This document shows positions 23,100-31,161 of a stretch of 60,689 nucleotides of DNA, one piece after another. Each line of letters begins with the position of its first letter. Within the stretch, counting starts at the first letter, position 1. The translations under genes and the position numbers were made by a program. This stretch comes from Oceanibaculum indicum P24. Its GTDB lineage: Bacteria > Pseudomonadota > Alphaproteobacteria > Oceanibaculales > Oceanibaculaceae. The notes beneath the pieces were generated by a model. That model was not told where the DNA came from. It searched no databases and worked only from the letters and a program-made list of their open reading frames with translations. Where the stretch lies: assembly GCF_000299935.1 (NCBI RefSeq), contig NZ_AMRL01000024.1:1-60689 (forward strand), given 5' to 3'.

Positions 23100-23714
23100 A
23101 TGAGCGGCATGCGCATCACCGCTGCCCTGTCCGGCCGGCTGGCGCAGGAAATGCGCGCGGAGGCCGCCCATGTTGCGGAGGCTGTGCATAGCAGCGTGAC
23201 GGGCGAAACGACTGCCGTGCAGCTCCGCGCGCGCGGGCTGGTGGATGCCGCCCTGCCGCCGCGTGCCGGCAGCCGGCGCAAGCCGTCCAATGCCATCCGG
23301 CAGAAAATCTATAATGACGGGCCGGGCCGGGTGCGCGGCATCGTCTATTCGAAATTCGGGCGCCGCGAAGGCGGGCGCTTTGTCGATTACCTGAAGCCGC
23401 ATGTCGATGGCGCGGATATCCGCCCCCGCGCCGGCAGCTTCATGGTGCTGCCGGTCAAGGGGCAGTCGCGCCGCATGGACCGCATCCGCCGCGATCTTGG
23501 CCGGCTGGGGGAAGACCCGAAGCTGGCGTTGATCCCGGTGTCCGGCGGCCGCTTCGTCTTCGTCCGGCGTGCCAGCCGCAACCGCACCGTCCTGCTGGCC
23601 TGGCTGGTGCGCGGCGTCCGCATCGATCCGAAGCTGAATTTCAGGCCGCTGGAGCAATCCGCTGCTTCCGGCCTTGCGCGCCGCCTCTCCGCCGATCTGG
23701 CGAAGCCGGCATAG
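23100..23714 (+). CDS. Minor tail / tail completion protein, DUF6441 (gpZ-like)
   Basis: 204 aa. 'EAVHSSVTGETTAVQLRARG' and a basic 'AGSRRKPSNAIRQKIYND' region, then 'PRAGSFMVLPVKGQ', are typical of DUF6441, which replaces gpZ in many alphaproteobacterial siphophages. Likely at the head-proximal end of the tail, between the joining protein and the gpU-like gene. Confidence 0.75.
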   Translation: MSGMRITAALSGRLAQEMRAEAAHVAEAVHSSVTGETTAVQLRARGLVDAALPPRAGSRRKPSNAIRQKIYNDGPGRVRGIVYSKFGRREGGRFVDYLKPHVDGADIRPRAGSFMVLPVKGQSRRMDRIRRDLGRLGEDPKLALIPVSGGRFVFVRRASRNRTVLLAWLVRGVRIDPKLNFRPLEQSAASGLARRLSADLAKPA

Positions 23715-23723
23715 GAGAAGCCC

Positions 23724-24179
23724 ATGCCCGATCCTGTCAGCATCCGCGAACGCTGCCTTGCCGCCGTCGCCACGATCCTTGCCGGTGTGGCGGAGGATGA
23801 GGGCGCGAAGTTTCTGCGCAATCCGGATTTCCAGCTATCGCGGGCCGATGCGCCGGTCATCGTGATGATGGATGGGGATGAGCGCGCGGAGGATGACGAA
23901 ACCGGGCTGTTGAGCGTGGTGATCGATGTTGCCGTTGGGCTGCTGATCGCCTTCCGGAGCCATGCGGAGGTTGGGCCGGGCCTGTCTGAATGGCGCGCGA
24001 AAGTGCGCCTGGCGATGGCGGCCGATCCCTCGCTTGGCGGCATTGCCCGCCATGTCCGCTATGTCGAGGCGTCCGGGGTGGATGTCCCCGATCAGCCGGG
24101 CGGCAAGCCGCTGGCGGGGCTGGTGCTGGGTTTCGAAATCGAGACGCAGGAAGCCGAACACGATCCTTACGCGCAATAG
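23724..24179 (+). CDS. Tail terminator-like protein (gpU position)
   Basis: 151 aa with a strong ribosome-binding site (AGGAGAAG). Long N-terminal helix 'IRERCLAAVATILAGVAEDE' followed by 'VIVMMDGDERAEDDETGLLS' and amphipathic strands resembles the gpU fold, which caps the tail tube. Order (before the tube protein) supports it. Confidence 0.68.
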   Translation: MPDPVSIRERCLAAVATILAGVAEDEGAKFLRNPDFQLSRADAPVIVMMDGDERAEDDETGLLSVVIDVAVGLLIAFRSHAEVGPGLSEWRAKVRLAMAADPSLGGIARHVRYVEASGVDVPDQPGGKPLAGLVLGFEIETQEAEHDPYAQ

Positions 24180-24189
24180 GAGGCGTGCC

Positions 24190-24366
24190 ATGCAAAGGAA
24201 AGCCCCGCGTGTGCGGGAAGCATCGCCGCGTGTCGCGGCGGTGGCACCGCATCGCCTGCCCGATGGGGCGGCGGCGCGGCCGGGACCGGCGGCCCTGTCG
24301 GCCGTAGGGGAGAAGGTGAAACAGCGCCGGCGCGGCCGTCGCAAGGTTGAGGAGAAAAAGGGATGA
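24190..24366 (+). CDS. Small basic protein, 58 aa
   Basis: ATG 24190 follows AGGAGG, and its stop overlaps the tail tube start as ATGA, so it is a real translated unit. The product is rich in Arg, Lys, Ala and Pro and likely disordered ('KVKQRRRGRRKVEEKKG'). No family. Confidence 0.6.
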   Translation: MQRKAPRVREASPRVAAVAPHRLPDGAAARPGPAALSAVGEKVKQRRRGRRKVEEKKG

Positions 24367-25529
24367 GCAGTTTCCGGACCAAGAATGTCATCACGGCCGC
24401 CAAGGTGCAGGCGGAGGTCGGCACCGATGCCGCCCCCACCGTGGGGGATGACGCCTTCCTGTGCGAGGCGGTGTCCGCCAATCCGAGTTTCGAAAACGAG
24501 GATACCGACGAAAGCACCGGCGTCCTGGATGACCGGCCGTCCATTGCCGGCGGCGGCTTCCGCCCCTTCGATACCACCGTGCATCTGAAGGGCAGCGGCA
24601 GCGCCGGCACCGCGCCGGAATTCGCCGCGCTGCTGATCGGCTGCGCCATGGCGGAATATCTGCTGGCGGCCGATCTGGTCGGCACCGCGACGGCGGGCAC
24701 CTCCTCGACGGTCAGCGTGCCGGACATTACCGGCGTGCGCGCCGGCATGGTGCTGGAAATCACGGACGGCACCGGCGAAGGCCAGCGCCGCGTGATTACC
24801 GGCGTGACGGCGGGTGTCAATCCGGCGGGCGTGCTGGCGGTCTATCCGGATTTCGAAACCGATCCGGACGAAACCAGTGAGATCACGGTGCGCGCCTGCG
24901 CACTCTATGTCCCGGCGTCCACCAGCCTGAAGAACATCACGCTGCGCCGGTGGCAGAAAGACAGCGCCGGCGGCAATTCGAAGCTGACCAGCATTGTCGA
25001 TGCGGCGGGTACGGCGAATTTCACCTTCGCGCCGCGCGTCACCGGCAAGTGCCAGTTCCAGATGCGCGGCCGCCTGTCGGCGCCGACCGATGTTGCCGAT
25101 CCCGGCGCGCCGTCGCTGACTTCCGTTCGGCCGGTGGCTCTGGTGGGCGCGGAAATCTTCCTGGGGGGCGTCGCCACGCGCTTCAACCAGCTGACCTTCA
25201 ACCTGGGCGCGACGGTCGATCAGCAGGACGATCCCTCGGATGCCTATGGCTATGGCGAGGCCGGGGTGACGCGGCGCCGCATGGAAGGCCGCATCAACCC
25301 GCCGATGGCCCTGCAATCGGTGCGCAACGCCTTCGCGTCCTGGCTGAACGGCACGACGCAGGCTTTCTGGCTGAATTACGGGCCGGCCGCCGGCAACCGG
25401 ATCAGCCTCTACGCGCCGGAGCTGGTCTATACCGGAGACGAAGACGAGGACGTGCGCGGCTTCGCGCATTCCGGCCTGCCCTTCCGCGCCGGCGGGCAGG
25501 ATAGCGGCGTCCATATCTGCTTCTGGTAA
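24363..25529 (+). CDS. Major tail tube protein (gpV-like)
   Basis: 388 aa. N-terminus 'FRTKNVITAAKVQAEVGTDA', 'FENEDTDESTGVLDDRPSIA' and 'VHLKGSGSAGTAPEFAALLI' are characteristic of a long form of tail tube protein in alphaproteobacterial siphophages. It stacks as hexamers on the tape measure. A middle segment 'TVSVPDITGVRAGMVLEITD' may be an inserted Ig-like surface domain. Its stop overlaps three tandem repeats, followed by a terminator. Confidence 0.82.
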   Translation: MSSFRTKNVITAAKVQAEVGTDAAPTVGDDAFLCEAVSANPSFENEDTDESTGVLDDRPSIAGGGFRPFDTTVHLKGSGSAGTAPEFAALLIGCAMAEYLLAADLVGTATAGTSSTVSVPDITGVRAGMVLEITDGTGEGQRRVITGVTAGVNPAGVLAVYPDFETDPDETSEITVRACALYVPASTSLKNITLRRWQKDSAGGNSKLTSIVDAAGTANFTFAPRVTGKCQFQMRGRLSAPTDVADPGAPSLTSVRPVALVGAEIFLGGVATRFNQLTFNLGATVDQQDDPSDAYGYGEAGVTRRRMEGRINPPMALQSVRNAFASWLNGTTQAFWLNYGPAAGNRISLYAPELVYTGDEDEDVRGFAHSGLPFRAGGQDSGVHICFW

Positions 25530-25565
25530 GCGCCTCTCTTAAGCGCTTCTCCTAAGCGCCTCACT
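25527..25565 (+). repeat. Three tandem 13-bp repeats at the end of the tail tube gene
   Basis: TAAGCGCCTCTCT, TAAGCGCTTCTCC and TAAGCGCCTCACT follow each other without gap; the first TAA is the stop codon of the tail tube gene, and the second and third are out of frame or redundant stops. AAGCGCTT is palindromic. No protein is encoded here. Confidence 0.75.
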
Positions 25566-25585
25566 GGGGCGCATCAACCGCGAAA

Positions 25586-25616
25586 GGGCGGGGGCTTCGG
25601 CTCCCGCCCTTTTTTC
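25586..25616 (+). terminator. Terminator after the tail tube gene
   Basis: GGGCGGG at 25,586-25,592 pairs with CCCGCCC at 25,603-25,609 around a loop with a stable CTTCGG; six T follow. It separates highly expressed tail tube mRNA from the chaperone/tape measure genes. Confidence 0.88.
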
Positions 25617-25651
25617 TGTTCCGGCCTCCCCGAACATCAAGGAAATCCCCG

Positions 25652-26452
25652 ATGTCCACTTCTCCCGCTTCCATCCTCTCCGATCCGGCAAAGCCGGTCC
25701 CGATGATCCCGTCCGATCAGGTGCGATTGCCTGTCAGGGATCGCATCACCTACTGGCTGCGCCTGCCGACCGTGACGGATCGTGTCGCCTTCCCGCGCGA
25801 GGTCGCGGAGGCCGGCGGGATCAACCACAGCAATGATGTGATGCTGGCGGCGCTGGTTGATGGCGTGAAACAGATCATGCCAAACCATGCGGCGGAGCAA
25901 GCCCGGCTGCTGGAGATCATCGCGGAACAGCGTGCGAAGGCGGATGAGTTCGGGCGGCGCATCCTGTCGCGGGAGCTGGATTTTGAGGCTGATCCCGCCG
26001 GCTTCATGGCGGCGATGGCGGCTACCGGCCCATCCTCCGCGATAAAGGAAATCGAAGCCGTTGTTCAACGGCATTGGGCGCATTATCGCGGCCTGATAGC
26101 GGATCGCGAAACCTACCCGCTGGTGCGCGGCCTGGTCGCGGCGCGTCTGTTCCTGACCGGCTGGGACAATATGCCCGGCCGTGACGGAAAGCCCGTCGCC
26201 TTCCCCGATCCGGTGCCGCCCGGCGGCGTGCCGGATGATCTGCTATCCCTGCTGCCCTCCGCCCATCTGGTCGAGATCGGGCAGGAAATCCAGCGGCTCC
26301 TGGAGCCTTCGGGGCACCTCCTAAAAAACTTGCAATCGCCGTCTGGTGGGGGCTTCGGCCGGCGGACTTCGAAGGCGGCGAAGCCGCGACAGCGGAAAGC
26401 CCCCTTGAAGGCGACTGGTGGGAAGAGCCGGAAATCGGCGTCTCCCGCCTGA
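25652..26452 (+). CDS. Tail assembly chaperone, short form (gpG-like)
   Basis: 266 aa, preceded by AAGGA. Alpha-helical, with 'HSNDVMLAALVDGVKQIMPN' and 'ARLLEIIAEQRAKADEFGRR'. The gene lies between tail tube and tape measure, the G/T position. At codon 224-226 the zero frame reads CTA AAA AAC, a perfect -1 slippery site. The zero-frame tail after it is basic and low complexity ('KPRQRKAPLKATGGKSRK'). The ratio of short and frameshifted forms controls tail assembly in lambda; here inferred. Confidence 0.83.
   Translation: MSTSPASILSDPAKPVPMIPSDQVRLPVRDRITYWLRLPTVTDRVAFPREVAEAGGINHSNDVMLAALVDGVKQIMPNHAAEQARLLEIIAEQRAKADEFGRRILSRELDFEADPAGFMAAMAATGPSSAIKEIEAVVQRHWAHYRGLIADRETYPLVRGLVAARLFLTGWDNMPGRDGKPVAFPDPVPPGGVPDDLLSLLPSAHLVEIGQEIQRLLEPSGHLLKNLQSPSGGGFGRRTSKAAKPRQRKAPLKATGGKSRKSASPA
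26323..26329 (+). promoter_or_regulatory. A AAA AAC slippery heptamer for -1 frameshift
   Basis: The heptamer is correctly phased (A, AAA, AAC in the zero frame of the chaperone gene). A slip gives a continuous -1 frame to 26,667. A GC-rich region capable of hairpins ('CTTCGAAGGCGGCGAAG' type, near 26,365-26,385) follows. It is the only such heptamer noticed in the tail genes. Confidence 0.82.
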
Positions 26453-26667
26453 CCATCCATCCGAAACACCTCCTGTCCCCGGAGGAGGTGGAAATCCAGC
26501 GGCTTTATTTCGCCACGCGCGGCGGCCTTGCCGGCCCCGGCCCGCTGCCCTTCCGGGGCGGCTGGGCCGATCAGCCGGCGGCGCTGATGCGCTGTCTCGA
26601 TCACATGCGCGGCGTCGAAGCACGGCTTCGCCCGCCCGATAAATCCGGGAAATCAGATGAGCGCTGA
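26329..26667 (+). CDS. -1 frame extension of the tail chaperone (gpT-like part)
   Basis: The -1 frame has 112 codons from the slippery site to TGA 26,665-26,667 with no start of its own. It reads like real protein: 'LAIAVWWGLRPADFEG', 'RLTIHPKHLLSPEEVEIQRL', 'YFATRGGLAGPGPLPFRGGW', ending 'ADQPAALMRCLDHMRG' and 'EARLRPPDKSGKSDER'. Joined to the first 226 residues it makes a 338-aa fusion like lambda gpGT. It overlaps the tape measure start at 26,657. Confidence 0.8.
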   Translation, partial: LAIAVWWGLRPADFEGGEAATAESPLEGDWWEEPEIGVSRLTIHPKHLLSPEEVEIQRLYFATRGGLAGPGPLPFRGGWADQPAALMRCLDHMRGVEARLRPPDKSGKSDER

Positions 26668-29600
26668 CAGGGCCATTTACATCCGGCTTGGGGTGCAGGA
26701 TGCCGACAAGGCCATGTCTGCGCTCAACCGCGTCGGGCTGACCGGCGAAGCCTCGCTGCAGCGCGTGGCGAAGGCTTCCGCCCCGGCCTCCGCCGCGCTG
26801 CGCGGCGTCGATCAGGCGTCGCAGGCGGTGCAGGGCAGCCTTGCCGGCATGGCCGGCCGTCTGGGGGCTGTCGGCACCGGCCTTGCTGCCATTCATCCGG
26901 CGGCGATGCTGGCGGCGGCGGGTGTCGCGGCTGTCAGCCTGTCCCTGTCCAAGGGCGTCAAGGATGCGGCGGAGGCGGAAAAGCAGCTCCTCCGCGTCGA
27001 AGGCGTGCTGCGCGCCACCGGCAATGCCAGCGGTCAGACGGTCGCGGGTATCGAAAGCATGGCGCAGCAGATGCAGCGCACGCGGCTGGTGACGGCGGGG
27101 GAGGTGCGGGAGGCATCGGCCGCGCTGGCCACCTTCAAGTCTGTGACCGGGGATACGTTCGGCACCGCGATCCGCCTGGCGCAGGATATGGGTGCCGTGA
27201 TGGGCGGCAACCTGACCAGCAATATCGCGCAGCTTGGCCGGGCGCTGGAAGATCCTATCCAGGGTGTCAGTGCCCTGCGGGAACGCGGCATATCCCTGAA
27301 TGTCGTGCAGATGGAAATGATCCGCGGCTTCGTCGAGAGCGGGGAGAAGGCGAAGGCGCAGGCGGTCATTCTGGATGAGATCGCCAAGCAGGTTGGCGGC
27401 GCTGGTGAGCGTGAGGCGAGCGGTTCTCTTGTCGGTGCCTATAAGGCGGCGGCGGTCGCTGTTGGCGAGTTCCTGGAGACGGCCGCTTCGCAAACCGGCG
27501 CGCTGGAGGGGTTGAAATCTCTTTATCGCGGCGTCGCGGATGAGGTCGATGGGCTGACCCTGCGCATTGGCGGCGGCAGTCAGGATGCGCGTGAGGGCTT
27601 CCTTGCCCGCAATCTGGAGGAGGGTGAGAAGCGCCTCGCTTCCCTGTCCGCTGAATTGCAGCGGCTCCAGGATGATGGCGCCTTCGCGGCACAAATCCGC
27701 AACCAGCAACAGCGTGTCGAGGCGGAGCGTCAGGCTGTCGCGGAGCTGCGCAAGGAATATGAGGATTTTCTGGCTGTTAAGGGCGGCGATGAGAGCAAGG
27801 CCGCCGCTGAAGCCGCCGCCGCTGCCGCTGCCCGCGATGCCGCCGCGCAGGAAGCCCGCGCCGCCGCCCTGGCGAAGTTCGCGGAGGTGCAGCAGCGCAG
27901 CATCGAGCTTGCCGGTATCGAGACGCGGGAGCGGGAGAAGCTTGCCGCTGCCGACAAGGCGGAAGCCGATCTGAAAAAAGAGCTTGCCAAGGTGCAGGCG
28001 GCTGCCAGTGCGGAGGAGATTGCCGCCGCCCGCGCCCGCGCCGTCGCGGAGGTCGAGGCGAAACAGGCTTTGGAAGATGCCGGCAAGGCGGAGGATGAGC
28101 GCCGCCGGCGGGCGGAGAAGGCGCAACAGGAAGCCGCCAAGGAAGCCGAGAAGCGGCGCGATGCGGTCGCGGCCATTGAAGGGCAGATTGCCGGGCTGGC
28201 GGATGAGCGCGCGCAGCTCGAAATGACGGATCGCGAGCGGGCAATCCATGTCGAGCTTCTCCGCGCGGAGGAGATCGCGCGCAAGGCCAACATCGCCCTG
28301 ACGGCCGAACAGGAAAAGCGCATCCGGGAGGAAACCGGCGCGCTCTATGACCGGAACGCCGCGAAGGAAAAGCAGGCGGAGCTTGACCGGGATGTGAAGC
28401 GCAAGGCCGATGAGGCCGCCCGGCAGGTTGAGCGCGCGGTTGAACATTCCACCGGCCGCATTGTCGATTTCACGGCCGATGCCTTTGACCGGCTGCTGTC
28501 CGGCACCAGCGGCAGCGTGCGGGAGATCGCGAACGATCTGCTGGCCGTCATGCGCCGAACCTTCGCGCAGATTGCGGCGGAGGCTGTCATCCGCCCGTCT
28601 GTCGAAGGGGTCATCACCTCCGCCCTGTCCGGCGGCATGCCGCGTGTCGGGGCGGGTGGTGGCGCGTCCGGCGGCGCCGGTGTCGGGATCAGCGATCTTT
28701 TCAGCATCGGCAATCTGTTGTCCGGCGGCGGCATTCTTGGCGCCGGCGGACAGGCCATGGTGGGTAATGCCGCCCTGTCGCTGGGCTTCGGGCCGGGCAT
28801 GGCGAATGCTGCGATTGACGCGGTGAATTTCAGCCCGTGGGGCGTTGTCGGTTCCCTGGGGGCGCGTCTGCTGGGGCTGGGCGGCGGCATCGGCGGCACC
28901 ATCGGGGGCATCGGCGGCAGCCTTGCCGGTGGTGCGGCGGGCGCGGCCTGGCTTGGCCCGATGCTGGGGGCGGCCGGCGGGCCGGTGGGGGCGGTTATCG
29001 GCGCCTTCCTGGGGACGGCGCTGGGCGGGCTGTTCGGCAGTCAGCCATCCGATTACACGGCCTCTTTCCAGGGCATGCTTAATGGCCGGGTCCGTCCTAC
29101 CGAGGATGGCGCGAACGAGGAGACACGCGCCGCCCGCGACGAATTGCAGGGCATCGTGATGTCCGCCATCGGTCAGTTGACGCAGATGACCGGCGGCCGG
29201 CTGTCGGATAATCTGTACATTGACAGCGCCATCGGCTCCCGCGACGGCTCCCGCTTCTGGCTCTATCGCACGATGGAAGACCTTTTCGGGCAGCCCGCAA
29301 GCGCCCGGCCGGAGGCCATCGCCAGCGGCACCTATGGCAGCCCGGAGGAAATGGTTGCGGGCCTGCTGGAGGCCATCGTCGGCACGCTGGAGGATGTGCC
29401 GGACGATCTGCGCGAAAAGCTTGCCCGCGTCTCCTTCGATGATCTGGAGCAAGGCTTTGGCGATGTCGATCTGATTACCCGCTTCGATAAAATCTTCCAG
29501 GCGGCGGAGCCGGTCGGGCAGATGGAAACGGGTATCCGCTCGCTCTATGCCGCCTTTGAGGATGCCAGCGAGCGGGCGGAGCGGCTGGAGCTGGATGTCG

Positions 29601-31159
29601 CCAGCGTTGGCGATCAGTTCCAGGATGCGCTGTCCCGGCTGTTCACCGGGGAGGCTTCGCCCGGCGTCTATGCCACGGCCTGGCGGCAGCTCAATGAGGC
29701 TATCGAGGCGACAAACGAGGAGGCCGAACGGCTTGGCCTGACCCTGGATAGCAGCATCGTGCAGGCGATGCAGGAAACGCGCGGGCGGCTGCGCGCGGAG
29801 CTGTCCGGCAATCTGGATGCCGCGATCAATGACGCGCGGGGCAATGGCTTCCTCAATCAGGCGGCGGGCTTCGTCGCGCAGTTCTCCGCCAATGTCGCGG
29901 AGCTGGAGGCGGTAGGGCTGCCGGCGGCCAAGGCGACGGAGCTGCTGTCCCTGCAGCTTGCCGGGCTGTTTGCCGGCCTGTCACCGGATCAGGCCGCCGC
30001 CCTGCGCGCGGAGCTTGACCGGCTGGGGGTCAGCCTCGACGCCACCACGGCCAAGGCGGCATCCGATGCGGCCATGCTGGCGGGGCTGGAGGGGGAGGTT
30101 ACGCGCACGCGCAATGCCTATCTGGCGGCCCTGCAGCAGGAAGCGGTGGAGCTGGAGGATCAGGAACGCGCCTGGCGTGGGCTGGCTGTCAGCATGCGCA
30201 ATGCGCGGCTGTCGCTGCTGACCGATCCGCAACTCTCCCCGCTTGGCCCGGCGGCGCAGTATGCCGAGGCGCGGGCGCAGTTCATCGCCACGCGCGATGC
30301 CGCCCTTGGCGGGGATGAGGAGGCGGCCGGCCGGCTGGAGGATGTCAGCCGGCGCTTTCTGGAGATCAGCCAGTCCTACCATGCCGATCAGGCCGCCTTC
30401 CGGGCGGATTTCGACCTGGTGCAGGCGGCGATGCGGGATACCGAGGATGCGGCGCGCCGCATTGCGGATCGGGCGCTGGAGCTGCTGGCGGTGCAGCGCG
30501 ATCAGCTTGCCAGCATGGGCGTGCTGATCGATGAGACGCGGAGCATTGCCGAGGCGCTGGCGGAATATCAGGCGGCCGTGCTGGCGCTGGCGGCCGGGAA
30601 GTCGGGGGCTGGTGTTGGCGGCGGAGCCGGGAGCATCACCTATGCCGATACCGGCTATCAGCGATCCGCCGATGATCTTATCCATGGTGTGGACCGTGCC
30701 ACGCGCGATGCCATCCTGCTGTCGCTTGGCCAGACAACCGCCGGCGGTGGGGCGGTGCAGGCGCGCATCGCCAGCGATCCCGCCTTCGCGGCCGATTACC
30801 GGCAAGCGCTGATCGATGCCGGCGGCCTGCCGGGCTTCGCCTATGGCGGGATCAGCCGGGGGCCGCAAATCGCCATGGTGTCGGAAGGGCCATACAGCGC
30901 GGAGGCGCATGTGCCGCTGCCAGACGGGCGCAGCATCCCGGTGACGGTCAGCAATGGCGGTGTCGGTGGTGACGCTGTAGCGCGCGAGGTGGCGCGCAGC
31001 GGTGCCGACACGGTCGCGGCCGTGGGGGAGGTCGCGGACGCGGTTGCGGCGCTGGCCGGCATCGTCGGGCGGCTGGTGGCGGAGAACAGCAATCTGGCGA
31101 AAGAGGTGCAGCGTCTTGCCCTGCGGCCGCTGCCGGCGCCTGCAACCGGGAAGCTGTAA
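26657..31159 (+). CDS. Tape measure protein
   Basis: 1,500 aa, the longest gene of the prophage, directly after the chaperone pair. The N-terminus 'GEASLQRVAKASAPASAALR' leads into a hydrophobic segment (about 75-100). Residues around 290-570 form a long Ala/Glu/Lys/Arg-rich coiled coil. A Gly-rich hydrophobic region (about 700-790: 'GLGGGIGGTIGGIGGSLAGG') could insert in the membrane during DNA entry. 'GLPGFAYGGISRGPQIAMVS' near the C-terminus is typical of tape measures. At about 0.15 nm per residue the tail would be near 220 nm (inference). Confidence 0.94.
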   Translation: MSADRAIYIRLGVQDADKAMSALNRVGLTGEASLQRVAKASAPASAALRGVDQASQAVQGSLAGMAGRLGAVGTGLAAIHPAAMLAAAGVAAVSLSLSKGVKDAAEAEKQLLRVEGVLRATGNASGQTVAGIESMAQQMQRTRLVTAGEVREASAALATFKSVTGDTFGTAIRLAQDMGAVMGGNLTSNIAQLGRALEDPIQGVSALRERGISLNVVQMEMIRGFVESGEKAKAQAVILDEIAKQVGGAGEREASGSLVGAYKAAAVAVGEFLETAASQTGALEGLKSLYRGVADEVDGLTLRIGGGSQDAREGFLARNLEEGEKRLASLSAELQRLQDDGAFAAQIRNQQQRVEAERQAVAELRKEYEDFLAVKGGDESKAAAEAAAAAAARDAAAQEARAAALAKFAEVQQRSIELAGIETREREKLAAADKAEADLKKELAKVQAAASAEEIAAARARAVAEVEAKQALEDAGKAEDERRRRAEKAQQEAAKEAEKRRDAVAAIEGQIAGLADERAQLEMTDRERAIHVELLRAEEIARKANIALTAEQEKRIREETGALYDRNAAKEKQAELDRDVKRKADEAARQVERAVEHSTGRIVDFTADAFDRLLSGTSGSVREIANDLLAVMRRTFAQIAAEAVIRPSVEGVITSALSGGMPRVGAGGGASGGAGVGISDLFSIGNLLSGGGILGAGGQAMVGNAALSLGFGPGMANAAIDAVNFSPWGVVGSLGARLLGLGGGIGGTIGGIGGSLAGGAAGAAWLGPMLGAAGGPVGAVIGAFLGTALGGLFGSQPSDYTASFQGMLNGRVRPTEDGANEETRAARDELQGIVMSAIGQLTQMTGGRLSDNLYIDSAIGSRDGSRFWLYRTMEDLFGQPASARPEAIASGTYGSPEEMVAGLLEAIVGTLEDVPDDLREKLARVSFDDLEQGFGDVDLITRFDKIFQAAEPVGQMETGIRSLYAAFEDASERAERLELDVASVGDQFQDALSRLFTGEASPGVYATAWRQLNEAIEATNEEAERLGLTLDSSIVQAMQETRGRLRAELSGNLDAAINDARGNGFLNQAAGFVAQFSANVAELEAVGLPAAKATELLSLQLAGLFAGLSPDQAAALRAELDRLGVSLDATTAKAASDAAMLAGLEGEVTRTRNAYLAALQQEAVELEDQERAWRGLAVSMRNARLSLLTDPQLSPLGPAAQYAEARAQFIATRDAALGGDEEAAGRLEDVSRRFLEISQSYHADQAAFRADFDLVQAAMRDTEDAARRIADRALELLAVQRDQLASMGVLIDETRSIAEALAEYQAAVLALAAGKSGAGVGGGAGSITYADTGYQRSADDLIHGVDRATRDAILLSLGQTTAGGGAVQARIASDPAFAADYRQALIDAGGLPGFAYGGISRGPQIAMVSEGPYSAEAHVPLPDGRSIPVTVSNGGVGGDAVAREVARSGADTVAAVGEVADAVAALAGIVGRLVAENSNLAKEVQRLALRPLPAPATGKL

Positions 31160-31161
31160 CC

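Noticed and set aside
26321-29452. A 1,043-codon open frame on the minus strand opposite the tape measure gene
   Set aside because: It lacks a ribosome-binding site and domain structure, its His/Arg/Gly/Gln-rich composition is that of the antisense of GC-rich codons, and the plus strand gene has clear tape measure features.
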